Positions 16,439-25,164 of a stretch of 52,804 nt of DNA are shown piece by piece. Numbering within the stretch: the first letter of the stretch is position 1; every line of letters starts with the position of its first letter. A program made the translations under genes and the position numbers. Source of the DNA: Pseudomonas cannabina (GTDB taxonomy: Bacteria > Pseudomonadota > Gammaproteobacteria > Pseudomonadales > Pseudomonadaceae); assembly GCF_900100365.1 (NCBI RefSeq), contig NZ_FNKU01000006.1, positions 1 through 52,804 on the forward strand. The letters are read 5' to 3'. The notes below the pieces were generated by a model. The model was given only the letters and a program-made list of their open reading frames with translations. It was not told where the DNA came from and did no database searches.

Positions 16439-17668
16439 TCAGGGCTTCACGTACCTCATCTGCGCGATCGCCTGAGCGTTGAGGACCAGTCCCTGTACCG
16501 TCAGCCCGCTGATTGCCGCCGTGTATACCATCCGCGCGCCACACAGCACGCAACGGAACGGATCGACGTTTAGAAAGGCTTTGGCCATCTGCACAAAATA
16601 CAGCTTCGGTGTCGGTCCTGGCGTCGCCATCTTCAGTGCTTCATAGACCTTTGGCAGGTACTGCCTGCAGACCCGATTGGCCAGAAAACCAAAATACCGG
16701 ATCATCCGGAAATGCTTTTCCGGGATGTGCTGCACCACCCGGCGCAGCATGTCGGCCTGGCTCAGCGTTTCCTGCTGATAGGTCTGTGTGCGGTGATCCA
16801 GGTAGGTGAAGCTCAACGTGGCCCCGTTGGTGTAATGCGCCAGACGACTGCCCGAGATCGGCGGTTTTTTCAGGTAGCGGCCCAGGTAATTGACGGTCTT
16901 TCGGCCGTTTTCCGTCTTCTTCGACAAGTGGATGTGCCAGTGCTGGCCGCCAGCGGTCAGTATCAGACGGTGCCAGTCGCTTTCACAGTGGATGTGGGCC
17001 AGCGGCGGCGGCATCGTCAGTTGCGAAAGCGGCTGTCCCAGCAGGTAATCGCGCACCAGCCACATCCAGCGCCGCCGCAGGGCCTCTTTGTGGAACGACA
17101 GATTTTTCCAGACGCCCTGCTCATCCAGGCCGCCCGCGGTCACCGACAGGTGGACGTGGGGATGCCAGTTGAGCCGCCGTCCATAGGTGTGCAGCGCCCC
17201 GAAAATCCCGACGCGCAAACCGCGCCGCTTGGCGGTGTAGATCAGGTTATCGGCCGCCAGACGAAACAGCGCATCAAGCAGCCAGCGGTTGTAGAAGAAC
17301 AGGGACCACAGCGTGTCGGGCAGCGTGAACACCAGATGCTGCCAGGGGCAGTCGGGCAGACGGTTGTTTTGCACGGCGATCCACTGGTCGGTGGCCTTTT
17401 TGCCGCAGGAAGGACAGGCCCGGCAATGGCAGGTGTTGCACAGGTATTTGACGTGCGGGCAGCTGTCGTTGCCGCAGGTGTAGTGTTTGACGCCCAGTAT
17501 CGAGGTGCCGCAGGCGAGCATTTTGCTGATCGACTCCACTTCGATTTGGCGCAGACCGCCGGCCTCCAGCAAATCTGCCCAGCAGCCGTTGGCCGTGAAG
17601 AGGTTTTTGAGCGGTCGAGGTTTGTAAGCAGGCGGTGCAGAGGCCACGTCAGCAGGGCGGCTCCTCAT
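16439..17668 (-). CDS. IS91-family (IS801-like) HUH transposase, A type, variant
   Basis: A 409-aa transposase like the other A copies but with RQ in place of GK (VCRQYLPKVYEAL). The underlying base differences cluster in about 45 bp at 16634-16680, while the rest is essentially identical. HUH motif HPHVH and the zinc-binding cysteines are kept. Confidence 0.85.
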   Translation of the reverse strand: MRSRPADVASAPPAYKPRPLKNLFTANGCWADLLEAGGLRQIEVESISKMLACGTSILGVKHYTCGNDSCPHVKYLCNTCHCRACPSCGKKATDQWIAVQNNRLPDCPWQHLVFTLPDTLWSLFFYNRWLLDALFRLAADNLIYTAKRRGLRVGIFGALHTYGRRLNWHPHVHLSVTAGGLDEQGVWKNLSFHKEALRRRWMWLVRDYLLGQPLSQLTMPPPLAHIHCESDWHRLILTAGGQHWHIHLSKKTENGRKTVNYLGRYLKKPPISGSRLAHYTNGATLSFTYLDHRTQTYQQETLSQADMLRRVVQHIPEKHFRMIRYFGFLANRVCRQYLPKVYEALKMATPGPTPKLYFVQMAKAFLNVDPFRCVLCGARMVYTAAISGLTVQGLVLNAQAIAQMRYVKP

Positions 17669-17930
17669 CGTGGTGAATGACGGCGGTGATGGCGAATCCG
17701 CCTGGCCCTTCTCTCATCGAAACGCTTACGCAAGAAGCGTCGGGAAACATGTCGTTCAGATACGTTGTCTGGCAGCAACTACAAAGATCGACATCACCCA
17801 AAGGATCGATATCGAAGAAAAAGTCGGTATCGGGAACGAAGGTGGTATGCCCGGCGCGTTGGAGACGGGTCTGCTTTGCCTTGGCTTTTGCCCGGCTCGC
17901 CCGTTTACGTTTTTTGGTCTCTGACGCCAT
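17649..17930 (-). CDS. IS91 A-type accessory protein (93 aa)
   Basis: Same small protein as at 10863-11144, upstream of and overlapping the transposase gene. Confidence 0.55.
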   Translation of the reverse strand: MASETKKRKRASRAKAKAKQTRLQRAGHTTFVPDTDFFFDIDPLGDVDLCSCCQTTYLNDMFPDASCVSVSMREGPGGFAITAVIHHDEEPPC

Positions 17931-18019
17931 GTGTAAGCCTGTGCTGAGGAGGGATCGACTCGATTTCGGCTATGATAACCGATTTCAAAATCCCACAATT
18001 TGCAGCCGCAGGCTGCCCA

Positions 18020-19985
18020 GTTCATCATCGATCGCGTTGACTACGTCGTCGAAAATCACGACAGGACAATTCTCGGCGAGGTTCTTGGCAAGGAGAATAG
18101 CGAGGCCCAGGCAACGAATGTGCCCCTCGCTCAAAATCATGAGTGCATCGAATCGTTCACTTGGTTGACCTACGAATTCGATCTCAATTTTGCCGTTCTC
18201 AGCCAATGGCAACCACAACGCATGGATCTGAGCAGGTAGTGGATCCTCTCGATTGAACGAGTTGTACAAGTCCCGGGCGCTTTCTGCCAGCCCTTGAAGG
18301 AGCTGACGTGGTAGGTCTGCAAGGTACCCCTGTAGCTGTGGAAGGTAAGCGTCGTAAGCCGCTTTGATTCGCTTGTGGTGCTCAACCACCAGGGCTTCCT
18401 GAGCGACGTCCTCGATCAACTGCTGGTTGCCCAGTTCAAAGTGTGCCACCGTTGCCTGGGCCTGCTCCAGCTCTGTTAAAGCCTGAGATCGCAGTAGACG
18501 GCATCGCTCAATCTCTATCCTGAAACTATCAAGTTGCTCACGCTCTTGGGCTAGCTGCTGTCTTTGTGCAGCTAGTTCGCGTGTATTGGCATCAACCTGC
18601 TCGATCCGGCTGATTATTTCGAGCAAGGCGCGCCAAGCTCTTCGATTATCATCAATCCAAGGCTGAAGCCATTGACCGCTGGATAATTGGGGCAATTGAG
18701 GGAGCTGGGACGTTTGAAGATCTTCATTGTAAACTTGAGATGCGGCTTTGATGGCACTCTGCATCTCCGCCAGCAATGCGCGAAACGCTTCGTCTAGATT
18801 CTGAGCGGCGACTTGTGCCTGTTGCTGGAGGGTATGGAGTCCAGCGAGTTCAGCTAGGCCCGCACGCGCGCGTTCGAATGGGTTTTTTCTGACCTGATCC
18901 AACCCTGTGCCGCATGCTGGGCACTCTGTTGCGCTCTCAGATAACTGGAGTACCGCGTTATAAAGGCTTGAAAACGATACCTCAGCAGCACGATCATTTA
19001 GAGGGCGCCGTGCAGCTTCACTTAGTTCGTGGAGCCGATAAACTTCGCTTAGCCTGTGATCGAGTCCTGTTGCTGTGGGTCCATGCACCACAGCAACAGG
19101 CGCCTCCAAGAGGCATTGCACATCCGCCAAACGGCCCCGAACTTCATTCGTCCCGAGCAGCCATACACTGCATGCCTGATAGGAATAGCCAGGTGAAATG
19201 CGTGCGGCTAATACATCCTCTATCTGAACCAGACCTGCAATACGTTGCTCATAGTTATCAATTATCTGCTGGGAGGCCGCGACCTGACTACGTCGTCCCT
19301 CAAGATCCGCTGCCTTGACGCCAAGTACGTTCAGGTTCTCATCCAAGCTAGGATTGAAACCACGTACGAACTCGCTGTACTGCTCAACGCCAAACAGAGT
19401 CGCTATCAACTGGCGCTGGTCACCTGGCGTTCTCGCCGCAATACGACCAAAGTCATCCAGTCGATTCTTTTCCACGAAGCAGAAACGGTATTCTTCGTCA
19501 CTGGCCCTCAGCGCATCAGCCTCTGCACCGCCCACCGATGCCAGAAGGCGTGGTGCTACATGCCGCCCTAGGCGAGCATTGTTGCAATAGGCACGGTGGT
19601 CAAAACGCTTCGCTCCGGCCTCACTGATAGATCCGAGCATTGCTGTCTCAAGCGCTTCAAAGAAGCTGCTTTTGCCTGTGCCATTCGGCCCATAGACCAA
19701 GGTAATGTCGTGGCTTAGGTCAAATACTTCAGCCTGCATGAACCCGCGAAATGGGCCTACCTCTAGACGCTGAAGGCGCATCTGCTTGCGGTCGATGGGC
19801 GCATGTGCAATGTCCGGTAGGTGTGGATCTACACTCGGAAGGTGTTGGACCGCAAGCGGGGCCAACCGGACAGACCGTGCTCGCCGATTCGCGCCTACCT
19901 CTGCCAACTGCTCGAGATTATTCATGACGAGATTGGCCATCCTACGGACGTCGTCATTCACGTCCTGATTTGCGAGATGCCCTAA
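18020..19985 (-). pseudogene. Rad50/SMC-like ATPase with zinc hook, 5' part (truncated at both ends)
   Basis: MRLQRLEVGPFRGFMQAEVF introduces an ABC/SMC head with Walker A GPNGTGKSSFFEA. Long coiled-coil arms flank a hook-like CPACGTGLD. The second head lobe has a signature-like LSEGHIRCLGLAILLA and Walker B CPVVIFDDVVNAIDDE. The frame is open beyond the ATG at 20000 into the IS5 element, so the native 5' end is lost at 19985. About 660 codons remain here; with the part at 15629 the protein would exceed 860 aa. DNA repair or anti-phage nuclease partners are common for this class, but none is identified here. Confidence 0.8.
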
Positions 19986-21194
19986 GGAGACGCTGAACAA
20001 TTAACCCGTTCGCACCGTCCCCATTTCCAAGCCGGTTTTTTTCAACCTGCCGGCCTTATTTTACGTTTCTCGAGCAGATTTCTGCCCTCATTTTGCTGAA
20101 AGGCGGGCCAGTCCCGCCTTTCAGACGGATTTATCCTGCCGTCTGTTGTAAATACCGCTTGGCCAGCATCAGATTGGCCAACCCAAACAAACTGAACAAC
20201 TGCGCTGTATTCTTTTCCAGCCCACGGTAGCGAACCTTGCGATGATTGAAGCGCACCTTGATTACCTGGAAGGGGTGCTCGACCTTGGCACGCAGTTGCG
20301 CCTTGGCATATTCAATTTTGCGCTTGACCCGATACAGCACGCTGCCTTCGCCGTGCTGCTTGTAACTGCTTGGCCGTTCTGCAATCGACCAGATAACGTC
20401 CCGTTCAGCATGCTCCGGTCGCTTGGCCGCACCGGTGTATCCAGCGTCACCCGAAACATAGGTTTCGTCACCGTGAAGCAACTGGCCAACCTAGGTGACA
20501 TCCGCCACGTTAGCGGCCGTCCCTACTACGCTGTGCACCAGCCCCGACGTGGCGTCTACACCAATGTGGGCCTTCATCCCAAAGTGCCATTGATTGCCTT
20601 TCCTGGCCTGATGCATCTCAGGATCACGCTTGCCTTCTCGGTTCTTGACCGAGGGCGGCGCGGCGATCAGAGTAGCGTCGACGATAGTGCCTTCCTTGAG
20701 CAGCAGCCCCCGGCTGGCCAGATGCTGGTTAATCGTTTCAAACAGCAGCCGGGTTAGCTGATGGACTTCCAGCAAGCGGCGAAAACGCAGCAAGGTGGTG
20801 GCATCCGGTGCAGACTCGCGACCCAGGTCGATACCCATAAAACCGCGGATGGCCTGGCTGTCGTAGACGGCATCTTCGCAACCTTCATCGGAGAAACCGA
20901 AACACTGCTGCACGACGTACATGCGCAACATGCGCGACACCCCTATCGCAGGGCGTCCGCGCTTGCCTGCGGTGTTGCTATAAAACGGCGCCACTTGCGC
21001 CTCCAGCAGGGCCCAGGGCACCAACTGTTCAAGGTCAGCCAGGAAGCGATCTCGGCGAGTCTGCTTTTTCTTGCCGGTATATTCGAGTTCGGAGAAGGTC
21101 TTCTGCACGCGCGTAACGCTCACGGAGAGGGAGGCTGTTGAAGGAACTTAGTGTGCCAAGGGTGGGGACAGTTGGCTATTTTTGCAGCGCCTCC
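19986..21194 (-). mobile_element. IS5-family element, copy A1
   Basis: 1209 bp with ends GGAGACGCTG...CAGCGCCTCC. The flanks are CTAA on the left (19982-19985) and CTAG on the right (21195-21198), so they are not a matched target duplication. The transposase gene has an internal stop. The sequence is otherwise nearly identical to the intact copy at 43389-44597. Confidence 0.85.
20131..21123 (-). pseudogene. IS5-family transposase with amber mutation
   Basis: It is the same protein as at 43534-44526, but a CAG codon after NVADVT is TAG here (20491-20493 on the plus strand reads cta instead of ctg). The two halves, 210 and about 116 aa, are each open. The DDE domain is split, so this copy should be inactive unless suppressed. 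Confidence 0.9.
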
Positions 21195-21197
21195 CTA

Positions 21198-22368
21198 GTG
21201 TGATGTTTTCGAAATAAGTTACTTATTGCCTGCGGTTTCAAGTGCTTCACGCGCCCGTTGAATTTTGTTCAGAATCTCCTCTCCCTTTGCGTTCCAAACG
21301 TATCGGGTCGGCTGAGCATTACGTAACGCCATGAACGCTGTAATGGAGCTCTCCAGCTCGCGAACCGAGGCAAAACTGCCGTCGCGAAGATACACCGTGA
21401 TGTCTCGAAAGAAGCGTTCAACCATGTTCATCCAAGAGCTGGAGGTCGGCGTGAAATGAATATGAAAACGCGGATGCTTCGCCAGCCAGGCCTTCACTGC
21501 GGCATGCTTGTGGGTCGCGTAGTTATCGACGATCAGATGAAGCTGGAGGTGTTTGGGCGTTTCTTTATTGATCTTCTTGAGAAAGGCCAACCACTCTTGA
21601 TGCCGGTGCTGACGCTCGATGCTGCTGATCAATTTTCCTTGGAGGTAATGCAGTGCGGCGAATAACGTGACCGTGCCATGACGGGTGTAATCATGGGATT
21701 TAGTCTGGATATGACCGATGCCCAAAGGCAAACCCGGCTGTGTTCGCTCCAACGCCTGAACCTGGCTTTTCTCATCACAGCACAACACTAAAGCCTTATC
21801 CGGTGGGGCCAGATAAAGCCCGATCACATCCCAGAATTTCTCCTCAAACTGCGGATCGTTGGACAACTTGAATGTGCGCGTCAGGTGGGGCTTTAAATCA
21901 TTGGCAGCCCACAGCTTATGGACGGTGGTCGAGGAAATACCCGCCGCCTTTGCCATGCTCCGACAGCTCCAGCGTGGTTCTCCGATGCGAGGACGGGTGA
22001 CCTGTTCCAGGACACGGCGAACTGTCTCGGCAGGCAAAGATGACTTGCGTCCACGCCCAGGTTCGTCGACCAGTCCGTCCAGTCGACGAGCCTAGAAACG
22101 CTGGCACCAGAGCGTGATCGTTGGGCAGGAAAAGCCCGTCAAACGTGCAATGTTGTCTCGGGTTTCACCTTCGGCAGCCAGCAGGATTATGCGTGCTCGA
22201 CGACCCTCTCGCTGAGGTATGGTGGCAGAGCGAACGCGTCGTTTGAGTTCGATCGTTTCTTCAAGGCTAAGCGTGATGTCCAGAGCGCTCACGATAAGCT
22301 CTCCACGGCTGGGATGACATCTGAAGTGTAGCCGAAAATAACGAAAAGATATTTCGCGAACAGCACAC
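21198..22368 (-). mobile_element. IS630-family element
   Basis: A 1171-bp element with inverted ends GTGTGATGTTTTCGAAAT / GTGTGCTGTTCGCGAAAT and a TA duplication on both sides (21196-21197, 22369-22370). It inserted into the TA of the CTAG that flanks IS5 copy A1, so it arrived later. Confidence 0.85.
21219..22292 (-). pseudogene. IS630-family transposase with premature stop
   Basis: The N-terminal helix-turn-helix part (66 aa, ending LWCQRF) is followed in the same frame by TAG and then ARRLDGLVDEPGRGRKSS and the DDE domain (VLCCDEKSQVQAL, LIVDNYATHK, HFTPTSSSWMNMVERFF). All in-frame sequence is otherwise intact, 357 codons in total. The stop is a point change in a residue normally present, so the gene is inactive. 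Confidence 0.85.
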
Positions 22369-22424
22369 TAGGTGGGGTTTTAATTTTCTTCCAAGCCTGC
22401 CACGTTAAATGAAACGTGATGGGC

Positions 22425-22625
22425 TTACTCCCGCGCTGCCCTTGTCAGTAGGTCCTTTGAAACCTTCAATGACGGTTTCTCTTTGGCCTTCCCAAGTACA
22501 TATACGGACCCGACGCGCTCACGCTGCGTGATAGCTAACAACTTCCACCCTTCCTGCTGGATTAGCTGATTGGCTTCTTCAACGCCCAGTGCTTCCACCA
22601 GTTGAAACGCTTCATGTAGCTGCAT
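22425..22625 (-). CDS. Small conserved plasmid protein, GWKLLAI...YVLGK family, copy 1
   Basis: 66 aa, starting MQLHEAFQLVEALGVEEAN, with GWKLLAITQRERVGSVYVLGK in the middle. Related copies are at 39247-39438 and 44750-44953. This copy and the second one both lie directly downstream of a resolvase remnant, with conserved spacer. Function unknown; the family is small, soluble and lacks Cys. Confidence 0.6.
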   Translation of the reverse strand: MQLHEAFQLVEALGVEEANQLIQQEGWKLLAITQRERVGSVYVLGKAKEKPSLKVSKDLLTRAARE

Positions 22626-22678
22626 TAATAATCCCCTATATACTGACTGGCGGTTTTAGGCTCGCCCTCACCCAAGTA

Positions 22679-22911
22679 TCAGATCTTAACCTTAGCCTGG
22701 TTCTGTGCCCAGACACGCTTTACCTGACTGACACTGACCCCGGCCAGCCGCGCAGTCTCCGCAATGCTACACCCACCGCTTTTAAGAGCGATGACCCGTT
22801 CATGCATTTTGGTGTTCGGTTTACGCCCAGCGTATCGACCGGCGCACTTGGCCAAGTCTATGCCTTGGCGCTGTCGCTCTCGCCGGTCCTCGAAGTCGTC
22901 ACGCGCTATTT
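22679..22911 (-). pseudogene. Serine resolvase, C-terminal fragment
   Basis: It reads ARDDFEDRRERQRQGIDLAK, then GRKPNTKMHERVIALKSGG and the helix-turn-helix SIAETARLAGVSVSQVKRVW. It closely resembles the resolvase at 47518-48098. It is cut at 22911 by a Tn3-type repeat, so the catalytic domain is missing. Confidence 0.75.
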
Positions 22912-22949
22912 GGGGTCGGTTCCGGCTGGGGGCGAAATGACACCCTAAG

Positions 22950-23123
22950 CTTTTCGCCGTTGGGCCAGAGATATTCGCCAGTTAGAAATACGTGCGCCCA
23001 GCCCACCGGTAAAGATATGCGCCAGGAGCTCGGGCGGCACATCAAGCTCTTCATTTCACTGCTCTGGGGCTCTCCGGAATTCCCGTCTGACGAGCTGACG
23101 TTCACCCTGCACACACCTGAATG
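22950..23123 (-). pseudogene. Tn3-family TnpA, C-terminal remnant with frameshift
   Basis: In one frame it reads EELDVPPELLAHI, then after a one-base shift PVGWAHVFLTGEYLWPNGEK. This is the conserved C-terminus of Tn3-type transposases and lies next to the terminal repeat. Only about 55 codons survive. Confidence 0.65.
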
Positions 23124-23127
23124 CTAG

Positions 23128-23226
23128 GGAGACGCTGATTTATTCTAAAACCCAGCTGTTGCCCCCAGATAAATCAAGGCCTCCAGAGCGTTGCAGGGAC
23201 GAAAAATCGAATAAATCAGCGCCTCC
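23128..23226. mobile_element. 99-bp MITE, copy 2
   Basis: Reverse orientation relative to copy 1, flanked by CTAG on both sides (23124-23127, 23227-23230). It lies between the tnpA and resolvase remnants of the Tn3 relic. Confidence 0.9.
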
Positions 23227-23229
23227 CTA

Positions 23230-23303
23230 GATCGCCCGATATCTGGGTATCAGCAAAAACACCGTCACTGACATCGTGCGCAGGCATCGCGAAACGGCTT
23301 AAG
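23230..23303 (+). pseudogene. Serine resolvase, last 23 codons
   Basis: It reads IARYLGISKNTVTDIVRRHRETA and stops within the Tn3-type terminal repeat. It is almost the same ending as the resolvase fragment at 11941, in the opposite orientation. Confidence 0.65.
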
Positions 23304-23342
23304 GTGTCATTTCGCCCCCAGCCGGAACCGACCCCATGCAGG

Positions 23343-24422
23343 TTATTCATTTACAGGAGTCTGTGTCAGGCTGCACAACCGGGACAGGTTGTTGCATAAA
23401 ATACTGGCCTGATGATCCAGAATAAATGGCTGATTAGTTTCACCATGCCCGAATTCCGGGTAATAATAAACCGGATAGTTAACGCGCCCGGCGAACTGTT
23501 TTATCACATACCGGTAAAGCGTTTTTTCTTCGTCGCTGGCATTCAGGCCGTAAAACTGACCAAAAATAACACCGCGTGGGTGAAATTTCCGGCTGTACTC
23601 TATCTGATGCAAGGTGCGGTCAAGCTGTTCAGGAGTTACCCCCGTATCTTCCAGCATCATAATTTTATCTGAATAGCTGCCCTCATAGACAGTGGAAAAC
23701 AGAGACTGAACCAGGGTCAGGTTCCCGCCATCCAGTTTACCACTCACTGTTTTTGCTGCCTGACGGTTCATCGGCTCGATGCCGGTGTAATTAACCCCGT
23801 GAGACAGGGCCTCAAAGACTTCATTCAGACTGTTGTTCATACTGAGTTTTTTACTGTTATCAATCTCATGCATTTCTTTATTATAAGACGCCACCACGCC
23901 ATGCACGCCTGGCCAGTTCAGCTCATGACTGACAAAGCTGTGAATGGCCGTTACGTCACTGAAGCCGATGAGGATTTTCGGCGTTGAGGCTGAAATACGC
24001 TGTCGGCTTGCATGCAGGGCAGGGTAAAGGTTGAGCGCCCCCGAGCCGCCCCTGACAAACCAGAGGTAGTGCACGTTGCGATTACTGAGAGCATTAATGA
24101 GGGTCCGGGCCCGCTTTTCATCCGTATTGACGTAACCCAGCCTGGTAGGCTTCTGGTCGAGATATCGTTTGTCAACCGCGTAGCACTGGCGGGAAAACGC
24201 CGTCTCAATCTCCGGGATGATGTTCTCGTCATATTGCGACGAGCTTGCAATCAGGAATACCGTCCCTTTTTGACCGGAACAGACTTTTCGTTCAGGCACC
24301 CCAGCCGGGGGAGCTGTTTTCTTCACAATGGTCGGTGGTAAGGTGGTCGCACACCCTAACAGGAAAAGCACAAGAACGAGGAGCGCGGTTTCTTTAAATG
24401 CCGTGCTTTTTATCTGAATCAT
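23343..24422 (-). CDS. LD-carboxypeptidase-like (peptidase S66) lipoprotein
   Basis: The preferred start ATG 24422 has AAGGA eight bases upstream (ATG 24428 is possible). The product has a signal peptide with lipobox LVLFLLGCATT, so it is probably a periplasmic lipoprotein. S66-type features follow: VRGGSGALNLYPAL at the nucleophile loop, ILIGFSDVTAIHSF, KLDGGNLTLVQSLF, and the His segment FGHGETNQPFILD. The family cleaves LD-bonds of murein peptides or confers microcin C-type immunity. A/T-rich codon use unlike its neighbours suggests recent transfer, perhaps from an enterobacterium. Confidence 0.75.
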   Translation of the reverse strand: MIQIKSTAFKETALLVLVLFLLGCATTLPPTIVKKTAPPAGVPERKVCSGQKGTVFLIASSSQYDENIIPEIETAFSRQCYAVDKRYLDQKPTRLGYVNTDEKRARTLINALSNRNVHYLWFVRGGSGALNLYPALHASRQRISASTPKILIGFSDVTAIHSFVSHELNWPGVHGVVASYNKEMHEIDNSKKLSMNNSLNEVFEALSHGVNYTGIEPMNRQAAKTVSGKLDGGNLTLVQSLFSTVYEGSYSDKIMMLEDTGVTPEQLDRTLHQIEYSRKFHPRGVIFGQFYGLNASDEEKTLYRYVIKQFAGRVNYPVYYYPEFGHGETNQPFILDHQASILCNNLSRLCSLTQTPVNE

Positions 24423-24661
24423 ATTCATCTTCCTTAACAATATGTTCGCCGCTGTTTTTGTTACGCTGGCATCTGCTGCGCGGCGGACGGTCACTACTTT
24501 TTTAGATTTGAAAAAGACTCTCCGACGGACCGCAGGTCTTTTATTTACACGGCTGTAAAGCGGCAGCGGTGGCAGGTTTACTGAAAAAACAGCTGACGTT
24601 TACCAGCTTCCGGCACAGCCCCGGTACTCAGGGGTTCTGTGCCGGAACCCGGATCAGGAGT

Positions 24662-25024
24662 CTACCCGTTAATCAGGCTGTATCCCGTGAATTCGAATGT
24701 CTCACCATACCTGACGGATATAATGAGGACCCCGTTACCGACCGTTGTGGTATCGACATATTCATTGCTAATCAGTGCGTTCGCATCCCCTCCGGTAGTG
24801 GCATTTCCTCTCGCGTTTTTCACCTTCAGCCTCAGTCCGATCCCCTGAGTTCCCGCGTCAGTGTGAATGATAAGCTCCCCTCCTGCCACATCGCTGGCAA
24901 CAAGCCTGAGCACATTGCCATCAAAGCCGGTGGATGCAAAAGGAAACGCCGTACTTGCCTCAAGGGCGTAGTCGCTGAGGCTTTTGCCCGACGCAAAGTC
25001 ATAATCAACGGGTGTAAAGGAAGG
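24662..25024 (-). pseudogene. 3' fragment of an unidentified gene
   Basis: An open frame without its own start runs from about 25024 (FRPSFTPVDYDFASGK) to the stop at 24662 (ETFEFTGYSLING). It is rich in Gly, Thr and beta-prone stretches such as TGGDANALISNEYVDTTTVG, suggesting a surface or fimbrial-type protein. It has the same A/T-rich style as the S66 gene downstream. Family not recognised; the 5' end is missing. Confidence 0.4.
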
Positions 25025-25030
25025 TCTGAA

Positions 25031-25053
25031 GTAGCCGGATGTTTTCCGGCTAC
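25031..25053. terminator. Perfect inverted repeat, possible terminator
   Basis: GTAGCCGGA and TCCGGCTAC surround a five-base loop. No long T-run follows on either strand, so the terminator role is weak. It marks the junction between the foreign-looking block and the IS5 element. Confidence 0.35.
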
Positions 25054-25164
25054 CGAGTCCTCAGCACTTTTCAAAAAACGATGCATGTCGAAATTTGCTC
25101 AATTATCTTCGCTTTTTAGCTCTTTCGGCCGCTGCAAAGCCTTTTGCGGTAACCATTTCCTGCA

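Larger units (their letters stand above)
16259..18019 (-). mobile_element. IS91-family A-type element, copy A2, inside an ATPase gene
   Basis: A 1761-bp copy flanked by GTTC on both sides (16255-16258 and 18020-18023). In the reconstructed target this tetramer occurs once, inside codons GAA CAC. This clean insertion defines the 1761-bp unit. Confidence 0.9.
22912..23335. mobile_element. 424-bp Tn3-family relic with both terminal repeats
   Basis: Both ends are 38-bp inverted repeats of the form GGGGTCGG...GACACCYTAAG (22912-22949 and 23298-23335), differing by one base. Inside are a transposase C-terminal remnant on the minus strand, a 99-bp MITE, and the last codons of a resolvase on the plus strand. 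No matching target duplication was found. Confidence 0.75.
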
